The translations under genes were made by a program, and so were the position numbers. Positions 24,243-31,369 of a stretch of 64,000 bases of DNA are shown piece by piece; the first letter of the stretch is position 1, and each line of letters starts with the position of its first letter. This DNA is from a virus. The notes under the pieces are model-generated. The model was not told where the DNA came from. It was given only the letters and a program-made list of their open reading frames with translations, and made no database searches. The stretch is taken from positions 62,001 to 126,000 of the IMG/VR virus record IMGVR_UViG_3300007735_000803, one strand, 5' to 3'.

Positions 24243-24299
24243 AAGTCCCTCTGTTAATATTTATAAGTATAAAACATATAAACAACAACAGAGGGACTT
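24243..24299 (+). promoter_or_regulatory. Hairpin enclosing a promoter element, abutting the endonuclease start
   Basis: A perfect 13-bp inverted repeat, AAGTCCCTCTGTT (24243-24255) and AACAGAGGGACTT (24287-24299), whose 3' arm ends at the base before ATG 24300. The loop contains ATATTTATA (24257-24265). Transcripts coming from upstream would fold and mask the start, while transcripts started inside the loop would lack the 5' arm. Confidence 0.8.
24257..24265 (+). promoter_or_regulatory. Putative late promoter element ATATTTATA inside the hairpin loop
   Basis: Exact copy of the element, placed so that transcription starting a few bases downstream would exclude the left hairpin arm. Confidence 0.6.
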
Positions 24300-25349
24300 A
24301 TGAATACTGACTTAATACTGGATTTTTTTGATGTAACCTATAACAATGAACCTACAAATCCAAAAATCAAATTAAAATTAAAAGAGCAATTTAAAGAGAA
24401 TAAATCACACCCGATCCGACCGAACGGAATTCCTTATAGTGGCGTACAGCAAGAATACTATATTCATTATTTGGGCGATGTTCTAGGAAATGAGGTTTTT
24501 CATGAAAGAAAAAAACTTTGTGCTAAGACTAACTTAATACAGTGGTATGTAGATACATTTAAGCCGGATGATTCGAAAATGTTGCTTCAAGAAAAAAATA
24601 TGATAGGAAGACGAGTTAGTGCTTCATTACAAAAGCATTATGAATCACCTGCAGGTGATATTACTAGAAATAAGTTACAATTAAAACAAAAAAAATGGGC
24701 GACTATCATCGGTAAGAAAAATTCTGAACGGTGGAAAACGGATCCTGCGTGGCGAGATAAACAAATACAAACTCGTAAGGATTCGGGACATTACGAGCGG
24801 ATATCCGAGAAGAATAGGGAACGTATGCTTGATCCTGAATATAAGAAACGATTTGTTGCAGCGTGCAACGCTCCCGACAGGATACAAAAAATATCGCGGG
24901 CAGCTAAAAATATGTGGCATGATGCTAGGAAAAACGATCCTGATAAATTTTATAGGATGCTTCTTTCGCACAAGCAAAAAAATTTTAAAATTAACGGTTA
25001 TGATATGAATTCGATTGAATATCAAATAGCCTTGATTTTAAATGATTTGTCCTTAGAGTGGCAATACGAAACCACAATACATTTAAACGATAAATCATAT
25101 GTACCTGATTTCTTAGTTCAGGGTAATATTATAGTTGAGTGTTTTGGGGATTTTTGGCATGCAAATCCTAAGTATTTCAAACCAACAGATACCACACATA
25201 AATCTAGAATAGCTGCTGATATATGGAAATATGATGAAGAAAAAATTGTATCTTTAAAAGAAAATTCTTATACTGTGATAGTGCTGTGGGAAAATGATAT
25301 TTTAACTGATGTTGAAAAATGTAAACAAATAATAAAAGAACATATATGA
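24300..25349 (+). CDS. Vsr-like homing endonuclease encoded between the two uvsX/intein halves
   Basis: A 349-aa protein. The middle (about 100-235) has repeated basic helical motifs that look like DNA-binding NUMOD-type modules (ERWKTDPAWRDKQ, ERMLDPEYKKRF, AAKNMWHDARKN). The C-terminal domain, from about residue 240, has Vsr/PD-(D/E)XK nuclease features: MNSIEYQIALIL, YVPDFLVQGNIIVECFGDFW, IWKYDEEKIVSLKEN and YTVIVLWENDI. This matches the endonuclease family described with fractured genes and split inteins (Dassa and colleagues) and the RecA-targeting I-Bth0305I. It probably cuts intein-free uvsX genes and spreads the cassette. The stop overlaps the ATG of the IntC-uvsX-C gene (ATGA). Expression is likely hairpin-controlled. 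Confidence 0.85.
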   Translation: MNTDLILDFFDVTYNNEPTNPKIKLKLKEQFKENKSHPIRPNGIPYSGVQQEYYIHYLGDVLGNEVFHERKKLCAKTNLIQWYVDTFKPDDSKMLLQEKNMIGRRVSASLQKHYESPAGDITRNKLQLKQKKWATIIGKKNSERWKTDPAWRDKQIQTRKDSGHYERISEKNRERMLDPEYKKRFVAACNAPDRIQKISRAAKNMWHDARKNDPDKFYRMLLSHKQKNFKINGYDMNSIEYQIALILNDLSLEWQYETTIHLNDKSYVPDFLVQGNIIVECFGDFWHANPKYFKPTDTTHKSRIAADIWKYDEEKIVSLKENSYTVIVLWENDILTDVEKCKQIIKEHI

Positions 25350-25720
25350 GCAAATACATAGAAGAAGAAATTACATTGGCTGAGCTTGCCGATCGTTTTT
25401 TACAATTAAACAATTTCTCTGAAGAAGAGATGTATGATTTATCGGATCTCGAATTGGAAGTAGAATCCATAGATTCGAGTACAGGAAATCGAGTCTTCGT
25501 TCCAATTAAAAGTTTTATAGTCAAACCTAGTGTCAATTCATTTTATACCGACGGACACATAAAAGTTTCTGGTAATCACCGATTTGTAGAAAATGGAAAA
25601 GAAATCTTTGCATGCGAGCACCCGGATTTTAAAGTGATTGATGAGCCAATGCACGTAGTTGATATTGAAGTAGATAGTAATGATCATACATATCTGGCAA
25701 ATGGCAGATTGAATCATAAT
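25346..25720 (+). mobile_element. Split-intein C fragment (125 residues)
   Basis: It contains a block B-like VSGNHRFVENGKE (His for the N-S acyl shift), block F MHVVDIEVDSNDHTYLANG and block G RLNHN, ending in His-Asn at 25718-25720. The +1 residue is Thr (25721). The fragment therefore carries nearly the whole intein fold apart from its first strand. Confidence 0.88.
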
Positions 25721-26188
25721 ACTACTAGCGGCGGGAAAGCAATTCCCTTCCACGCATCTGTTAGGTTACGTTTAAAATCCATCGGCCAAATTAAAGTTAA
25801 AAATGGCGCCGGTGTTGAACAGATTATTGGTATAAAAACAAATGCGCAGGTAGTTAAGAATCGAATCGGACCTCCGTTGAGGATGGTTGGTTATGATATC
25901 TATTTTGAATCCGGAATTGATAATTACGGAGGATGGATGGAACTCATGAAAGATTATGGTTTGATTACGAACGCTGGTGCCTGGTATACTTATATAGACC
26001 AAGAAACCGGTGAGGAGATAAAATTCCAAAGCAAATCATTCCATACGCTGTTACAAGAACGACCTGAAGTCCAGGCAGCAATGTACCGAGATATCTGCAA
26101 TGCTTATATCTTCAAATACCGTCCCGGTATTGATGGTGGAATTGATGAAGTGACAGTAGATTCGGATGTAATTAACGAAGAAGCATAA
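25346..26188 (+). CDS. uvsX: UvsX recombinase, C-terminal half, preceded by the split-intein C fragment
   Basis: A 280-aa protein: residues 1-125 are the intein C fragment; residues 126-280 are the UvsX C-extein starting TTSGGKAIPFHASVRLRLKS, which is the RecA L2/core sequence TTTGGNALKFYASVR in variant form. After splicing, the mature recombinase would have 226 + 155 residues. The end is acidic (DEVTVDSDVINEEA), as in many RecA-type proteins. Its ATG overlaps the endonuclease stop (ATGA), and its TAA overlaps the ATG of the next gene (TAATG at 26186-26190), so these genes are translationally coupled. Confidence 0.92.
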   Translation: MSKYIEEEITLAELADRFLQLNNFSEEEMYDLSDLELEVESIDSSTGNRVFVPIKSFIVKPSVNSFYTDGHIKVSGNHRFVENGKEIFACEHPDFKVIDEPMHVVDIEVDSNDHTYLANGRLNHNTTSGGKAIPFHASVRLRLKSIGQIKVKNGAGVEQIIGIKTNAQVVKNRIGPPLRMVGYDIYFESGIDNYGGWMELMKDYGLITNAGAWYTYIDQETGEEIKFQSKSFHTLLQERPEVQAAMYRDICNAYIFKYRPGIDGGIDEVTVDSDVINEEA

Positions 26189-27249
26189 TGAACAGGAACG
26201 ATTTATTACATCGTTATCAGGATTTTCAAACAGAGCAAAAAGATAAGACCGTCGATGCAGCTACCACGAAAAGAAATGATCGGGTACTGATTATCGACGG
26301 TCTCTAGCTCAACCTGTATATACGAGTATTTTCAGCCGTACCGTCACTAAATGATGATGGTATGCACATTGGCGGCGTGACAGGATTCTTACGGTCCTTG
26401 GCACTATTAGTAAGAACATTCAAACCTACCAGATGCATAATAGCATTTGATGGAAAGGGAGGTTCTGCTAAACGTAAGAAGATGTATTCGGAATATAAAG
26501 AGAACCGTGCCGTTCGTACTAAATTCAATCGGTATGAAGAGTTCGAAGACATCCAGGATGAACAGGCATCTATGCGTATGCAATTCCAAAGGCTTATCGA
26601 GTATCTAGATTGTTTGCCGATTAGTACTATTGCTATTGACAACATAGAAGCAGACGATTCTATTGCATATTTAACTACCCAAGTATTCACAGAATCCGAG
26701 AGGGTAGTGATTGTTTCATCTGATAGGGACTATCTTCAATTATGTAACGAGCGAGTTAATGTATGGAGTCCCATTAAAAAGAAACTGTATACTCCGGAAT
26801 TGGTATTGCAAGAATACGGTGTTAATGCAAAGAATTTTCTACTCTACCGTGCAGTGATTGGGGATACCGGTGATAATATATCAGGCGTGCCTGGCATCGG
26901 TGCTAAAACACTTTTAAAAGCATTCCCGCAACTAAGTGCTGATGCAGAACTCTCTGTTGATTTTTTAGTTGAAAACTCTAAGGATCAGGAGAAGAAAGTG
27001 TTTCAGAGTATTGTTACTAATGAATCTAAGATACATTTGAATTATGCTTTGATGCAATTGAAAGAACCGGATATTAACGGCAACGCAAAACTAATGTTGT
27101 TAGATTTTGCAGCACGTCCCACCAACGAATACAATATTGCTCAGTTTAAACGTATGTTCATGATGGATAAGATGTTTACTGTAATAAAAGATATTGACAC
27201 TTGGCTACGTACTAGTTTTGGGTATTTATCCGCTATGCCAAGAGAATAA
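26188..27249 (+). CDS. 5'-3' exonuclease / RNase H (FEN-like), interrupted by CTC-TAG-CTC
   Basis: The frame starts with ATG at 26188, overlapping the uvsX stop, and reads ...RNDRVLIIDGL, then TAG (26305-26307), then LNLYIRVFSAVPSLNDDGMH and an intact PIN/FEN domain to 27249. The latter includes FKPTRCIIAFDGKG, DNIEADDSIAYL, VIVSSDRDYLQL and GDTGDNISGVPGIGAKT, the metal-binding and helix-hairpin-helix parts of T4 RNase H-type nucleases that remove primers. Removing six bases (TAGCTC) restores IIDGLNLYIR, which is the family pattern. The ribosome could do this by hopping between the two identical CTC codons. Restart at 26362 would lose the first metal-binding Asp. If no recoding occurs the gene is a pseudogene. 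Confidence 0.8.
26302..26310 (+). other. Candidate stop-hopping site CTC-TAG-CTC
   Basis: Zero-frame codons are CTC (26302), TAG (26305), CTC (26308), AAC. A peptidyl-tRNA(Leu) leaving the first CTC could re-pair with the second CTC and resume at AAC, removing the stop and giving the family sequence DGLN. A nine-base CUU-UAG-CUA sequence read as a single Leu is a known laboratory example, and T4 gene 60 uses the same logic over 50 bases. Confidence 0.5.
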
Positions 27250-27286
27250 TTTGTATTATTTCGATTTTTAAAATATATTCAGACGT

Positions 27287-28645
27287 ATGAGTGATAGATT
27301 AAGTGAATATGGGTACAATTTTCAGATAAAGGTCATAACCTCGTTACTGACAGACAAATTGTTCCTTCAACAGAGTCAGGATATATTAGATCCAGGATAT
27401 TTTGAAAACGAGGCCAATAAATGGTTGATTGAGAATATAATTCAATACTCCTCACAGTATAAGACTCCGCCTTCATTAGAAGCGTTAAAAGTAAAGATTC
27501 AAGATATTAAGGATGATTTATTGAAATCCGAAGTGATTGATCATCTTAAAGAATCATGGAAACAAGTAGAATCCACGGATCTGCCATTTATTAAAGAGAA
27601 GACTCTAGACTTTTGTAAGAATCAAGAGATAAAGAAAGCAATCATCCAATCAGTCGATCTACTAAAGAATGGTGATTATGAAAACATTAAACGTAAGATT
27701 GACTTAGCATTACGTGCTGGTGCAGATAAAAATATCGGCCATGAATACATGCTACATATAGAGGATCGATACACTGAAGCAGTACGGCATGTAAGGGCTA
27801 CTCCTTGGGACGTTATTAATGAATTGACTCAGGGAGGATTAGGAAAGGGAGAGTTGGGAGTATTCGTTGCAGGTCCTGGAGCGGGAAAGTCGTGGTCTTT
27901 GGTTAATATCGGTGCACATGCAATTCGGCAAGGGTTAAAGGTGATACACTATACTATGGAGTTGAATGAAGCGTATGTAGGTCTTCGTTATGATTCTGTG
28001 TTGACTGGTATCATCAATCAAAACTTGAAGTATCATATTAATGAGATACAGCAGACTCTCAATTCGTTAAAGGGTGGGTTGGTGATTAAGTACTATCCTA
28101 CCAAGTCGACATCGGTAAATGGATTAAAGGCACACATCGAAAAATGTAAGATGCTAGGATTCAATCCGGATCTAATCATTATAGATTATGGTGATCTACT
28201 CAAGGGACCGGGTAATGAGAAACGACATGAAGAAATAGAGATTATCTATGAGGAGATGCGAGGATTGGCAGGTGAATATGAAGTACCCGTGTGGACAGCT
28301 TCGCAAGCTAATAGATCAAGCACCGAATCGGAAGTGATTGAAGCAGATAAGATTGCGCAGTCATTTGGTAAAGTAATGGTTGCTGATTTTGTTATTTCCC
28401 TCTCTAGAAAAATAAATGATAAGATAGCGGGCACGGGTCGTTGGCACTTGATTAAAAATCGATTTGGTCCGGATGGTATTACTCTTCCTTCCAAAATTAA
28501 TACTAGTAACGGACAGATACAAATATTCGCAGATACATCCTCTGATGGAAAGCAGGCACAGAAACAAATGGATGGTGGTGCCGAAGCAATGCGAAAACTT
28601 TTAGGAAGAAAGTATCAGGAGATTAAGGGAGAAGGCTTCGAATAA
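27287..28645 (+). CDS. gp41: Replicative DNA helicase (T4 gp41-like, DnaB superfamily)
   Basis: A 452-aa RecA-fold helicase. The Walker A motif is VAGPGAGKSWSLVNIG (about residue 205). Other family features are VIHYTMELNEAYVGLRYDSV, the Walker B DLIIIDYGDLL (about 298), PVWTASQANRSS and the C-terminal FVISLSRKINDK. The N-terminal 160 residues form the helical DnaB-like domain. It unwinds DNA at the fork as a hexamer with the primase, which is not in this window. It lies downstream of gp32, uvsX and the RNase H-like gene in a replication cluster. Confidence 0.92.
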   Translation: MSDRLSEYGYNFQIKVITSLLTDKLFLQQSQDILDPGYFENEANKWLIENIIQYSSQYKTPPSLEALKVKIQDIKDDLLKSEVIDHLKESWKQVESTDLPFIKEKTLDFCKNQEIKKAIIQSVDLLKNGDYENIKRKIDLALRAGADKNIGHEYMLHIEDRYTEAVRHVRATPWDVINELTQGGLGKGELGVFVAGPGAGKSWSLVNIGAHAIRQGLKVIHYTMELNEAYVGLRYDSVLTGIINQNLKYHINEIQQTLNSLKGGLVIKYYPTKSTSVNGLKAHIEKCKMLGFNPDLIIIDYGDLLKGPGNEKRHEEIEIIYEEMRGLAGEYEVPVWTASQANRSSTESEVIEADKIAQSFGKVMVADFVISLSRKINDKIAGTGRWHLIKNRFGPDGITLPSKINTSNGQIQIFADTSSDGKQAQKQMDGGAEAMRKLLGRKYQEIKGEGFE

Positions 28646-28646
28646 G

Positions 28647-28655
28647 ATATTTATA
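28647..28655 (+). promoter_or_regulatory. Putative late promoter element ATATTTATA
   Basis: It begins two bases after the helicase stop, 82 bases before the reductase ATG, and overlaps the left arm of the palindrome at 28650. Confidence 0.45.
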
Positions 28656-28685
28656 GATGATGTCAGCGCTACAGTCATCTATAAA
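28650..28685 (+). promoter_or_regulatory. Near-perfect palindrome upstream of the ribonucleotide reductase gene
   Basis: TTTATAGATGA (28650-28660) pairs perfectly with TCATCTATAAA (28675-28685). The inside (AGC/GCT) pairs again after a four-base internal loop. No T-run follows, so a simple terminator is unlikely. It overlaps the late-promoter-like element. Confidence 0.6.
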
Positions 28686-28737
28686 TGTTTCGGATGAGAA
28701 CGAATATTATTTAATTTATTAAACGAGGAAAGGATTA

Positions 28738-30594
28738 ATGGAATTATCGAATTCGATATTAAGCGAAATTTCTACTTTTATGAAATACGCCAAGTATCAG
28801 CAGTATCTAGAAAGGCGCGAAACCTGGAATGAAATAGTTACCAGGAATATGGAGATGCATCTTAAAAAGTATCCCCAGTTAACCGATGAGATTAAAGAGG
28901 TTTATAAGTTGGTATATGATAAAAAAATATTACCATCTATGAGGTCAATGCAGTTTGCAGGCAAGCCGATTGAAATCTCTCCGAATCGAATATACAATTG
29001 TGCATATTTGCCAATTGATGATATCCGTGCTTTTAGTGAAACGATGTTTTTACTTTTAGGTGGTACTGGAGTAGGTTTCAGTGTACAAAAGCATCATGTA
29101 GAAAAGTTACCAGAAATACGTAAACCTAATAGTGACCGTAAACGTAGGTATCTTATTGCAGATTCAATTGAAGGTTGGGCAGATGCAATAAAGACTCTCA
29201 CTAAGAGTTACTTTTCTGGATCACCTAGAGTTGAATTTGATTTTTCAGATATTCGGCCGAAGGGAGCACGGTTAGTAACTTCAGGTGGTAAGGCACCAGG
29301 ACCTCAACCGCTTAAAGAGTGCTTAATTAAGATTGAAGGAATCCTAGATTCAAAACATAACGGCGATAAATTAAGTCCGATAGAAGTTCATGATATTGTA
29401 TGCCATATTGCAGATGCTGTATTGGCAGGTGGTATTCGTCGTGCTGCACTTATTTCTTTATTCAGTGCTGATGACGATGAAATGATTGCTTGTAAGTCGG
29501 GCGCATGGTGGGAACTCAACCCGCAGCGTGGTCGTGCAAATAACTCAGCAGCACTTGTAAGACATAAAGTAACTAAAGAATATTTTATGGACTTATGGAA
29601 ACGTATTGAAGCTTCAGGAGCAGGAGAGCCAGGTATCTTCTTTACTAACGATAAAGATTGGGGAACTAATCCTTGTGCGGAGATTGCATTAAGACCATAT
29701 CAATTCTGTAACCTTTGTGAAGTAAATGTAAGCGATATTGAATCGCAAGAAGACTTTAATCAAAGAGTTAAAGGTGCTGCGTTCATTGGAACATTGCAAG
29801 CAGGTTATACTGACTTTCATTATTTAAGAGATGTATGGAGACGTACTACGGAGAAAGAAGCTCTTATTGGAGTAGGTATGACAGGTATCGGTTCAAACAA
29901 AGTATTTGATTATGATATTAAACAAGCAGCTAAATTAGTTAAAGAAGAAAATGCTCGCGTAGCGGAAATTTTAGGAATTAATAAAGCAGCACGTACCACA
30001 ACGGTAAAGCCATCCGGTACTAGTTCATTGGTATTAGGTACTTCATCCGGTATTCATGCATGGCATAATGATTACTATATTCGTCGAATCCGTGTAGGAA
30101 AGAATGAAGCAATCTATTCTTATTTAGCACTAAATCATCCTGCATTGGTTGAGGATGAATATTTCCGACCGCACGATACCGCAGTCATTGGAATACCACA
30201 AAAAGCGCCGACCGGATCTATTTTACGTACTGAGTCTGCTTTAGAATTGTTAGAACGTGTTAAGCGTGTACGTAAAGAGTGGATCGAACCAGGTCACCGT
30301 ACCGGATCTAATATGCACAATATATCAGCAACGGTATCACTTAAACCAGAAGAATGGGAACCTGTGGGTGAGTGGATGTGGGAAAATCGTGATGCATATA
30401 GCGGTCTATCAGTACTTCCGTATTCGGATCATACATATATACAAAGTCCGTTTGAGGATATTACAGAAGAACGATACCACGAATTAATGAAATCGTTAAC
30501 AGAAGTAGATCTGCGTCATGTAATTGAGTTAGATGATAACACAGATTTATCTGGTGAATTAGCCTGCGCCGGTGGTGCTTGCGAAATCAAATAA
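28738..30594 (+). CDS. nrdJ: Adenosylcobalamin-dependent ribonucleotide reductase (class II, monomeric RTPR type)
   Basis: A 618-aa enzyme that reduces ribonucleoside triphosphates using vitamin B12. Motifs include NCAYLPIDDIRAFSE with the first redox Cys (about residue 88), FLLLGGTGVGFSVQ, the active-site loop TNPCAEIALRPYQFCNLCEV with the radical Cys (about residue 311), KPSGTSSLVLGTSSGIH, and the C-terminal thiol pair in ACAGGACEIK. It is shorter than Lactobacillus RTPR (about 739 aa). A cobalamin requirement implies that host or environment supplies B12. It works with dUTPase, ThyA and HPRT encoded downstream in nucleotide supply. GAGGAAAGG precedes the ATG. Confidence 0.93.
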   Translation: MELSNSILSEISTFMKYAKYQQYLERRETWNEIVTRNMEMHLKKYPQLTDEIKEVYKLVYDKKILPSMRSMQFAGKPIEISPNRIYNCAYLPIDDIRAFSETMFLLLGGTGVGFSVQKHHVEKLPEIRKPNSDRKRRYLIADSIEGWADAIKTLTKSYFSGSPRVEFDFSDIRPKGARLVTSGGKAPGPQPLKECLIKIEGILDSKHNGDKLSPIEVHDIVCHIADAVLAGGIRRAALISLFSADDDEMIACKSGAWWELNPQRGRANNSAALVRHKVTKEYFMDLWKRIEASGAGEPGIFFTNDKDWGTNPCAEIALRPYQFCNLCEVNVSDIESQEDFNQRVKGAAFIGTLQAGYTDFHYLRDVWRRTTEKEALIGVGMTGIGSNKVFDYDIKQAAKLVKEENARVAEILGINKAARTTTVKPSGTSSLVLGTSSGIHAWHNDYYIRRIRVGKNEAIYSYLALNHPALVEDEYFRPHDTAVIGIPQKAPTGSILRTESALELLERVKRVRKEWIEPGHRTGSNMHNISATVSLKPEEWEPVGEWMWENRDAYSGLSVLPYSDHTYIQSPFEDITEERYHELMKSLTEVDLRHVIELDDNTDLSGELACAGGACEIK

Positions 30595-30628
30595 AGTGTT
30601 CGTTTATATTTATTATAAATAGAACACT
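30595..30628 (+). promoter_or_regulatory. Hairpin enclosing a promoter element, abutting the lysin start
   Basis: AGTGTTC (30595-30601) pairs with GAACACT (30622-30628), whose last base directly precedes ATG 30629. Inner bases TTTATA/TATAAA can extend the stem. ATATTTATT (30606-30614) lies inside. The design is the same as at 24243. Confidence 0.7.
30606..30614 (+). promoter_or_regulatory. Putative late promoter element ATATTTATT inside the lysin hairpin
   Basis: Exact copy of the element. Transcription starting about seven bases downstream would begin in or before the right arm and so leave the start unpaired. Confidence 0.55.
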
Positions 30629-31369
30629 ATGACAGTTACTTATGACTTACTAAAGAAAACGATAGAATCGAAAGGATACGTTTGGTACGAAGATCGACCA
30701 AATCTAATAGGTATACGTACTAAATTAGATGTACCAAACGTATTCAACGATTTATTTGCAATCGCATATATAGTACCTGCGATGCCTACCTCATTCTCTA
30801 CCAGGCCCGATGTTCAACAAAAATTTCTAAATGTATTTGGCTTCCGTGATGCTAACGGTAATGAACTAAAGGTTGATGGAAAGATTGGGAGTAAAACATT
30901 ATACGCAGCTGCACAACATCGGAACGCGATAGGAAAACCTGCAATAAAAGTATTCACAATCACTACGGATCCGGGAGTCTATTGGTTGAAGAATCCAATG
31001 TCATCATTAGGCACCGCAGTACTTAAGCCCGGACAGTATAAAGATGCATATCAATTAGGTTTTCATAAACGCGATAACAGCCATCCAGCATTGGTTCAGA
31101 CCGGCAACATGGTTACTGTATATCGTGATGCTGATAAAGATACGTTTGCTGAAGAAACGGGAAAGACTGAGTTTGGTTTTTTCGGTATCAATATTCACAG
31201 AGCCAAGGCAGATGGCGAAAGCATTTCAATTGATAAGTGGAGTGCTGGATGCCAGGTATTTCCTACCGCCAAAAATTTAGGAGTTGTGTTGGATATCTGT
31301 GAATTCTATAAAGCGACCGTAAACAATAAATTTACCTATACATTACTCAAAGAATCGGATTTAGTGTGA
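30629..31369 (+). CDS. Predicted peptidoglycan-active enzyme (L,D-transpeptidase/YkuD-like lysin)
   Basis: A 246-aa protein. The N-terminal 90 residues contain a VDGKIGSKTLYAAAQH segment that looks like a peptidoglycan-binding helix module. The C-terminal domain has FFGINIHRAKADGESISIDK followed by WSAGCQVFP: a His, then Ser-x-Gly-Cys, in the spacing of YkuD-type L,D-transpeptidases (HxG...SHGC). The family is known to act on peptidoglycan, and a lysis or wall-remodelling role is inferred. Expression appears to be restricted to late time by the upstream hairpin, as for T4 lysozyme. The stop overlaps the ATG of the next gene (31366). Confidence 0.55.
   Translation: MTVTYDLLKKTIESKGYVWYEDRPNLIGIRTKLDVPNVFNDLFAIAYIVPAMPTSFSTRPDVQQKFLNVFGFRDANGNELKVDGKIGSKTLYAAAQHRNAIGKPAIKVFTITTDPGVYWLKNPMSSLGTAVLKPGQYKDAYQLGFHKRDNSHPALVQTGNMVTVYRDADKDTFAEETGKTEFGFFGINIHRAKADGESISIDKWSAGCQVFPTAKNLGVVLDICEFYKATVNNKFTYTLLKESDLV

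Noticed and set aside
24233-25345. Group I intron between the two uvsX halves
   Set aside because: The flanks carry complete intein signatures (Cys block A; LNHN block G), and each half is a proper gene with its own start and stop. A self-splicing RNA is not needed, and no intron core was recognised.
26188-27249. TAG recoded as an amino acid throughout the phage
   Set aside because: TAG ends other genes normally (for example 22656-22658 and 36659-36661), and no other long gene has an in-frame TAG. A local event is more likely.
28650-28685. Rho-independent terminator after the helicase
   Set aside because: The stem is long but is not followed by a T-run.
28738-30594. Split intein in the reductase gene, as known for NrdJ in related phages
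   Set aside because: The reading frame is continuous across all active-site motifs, and no intein signature is visible.
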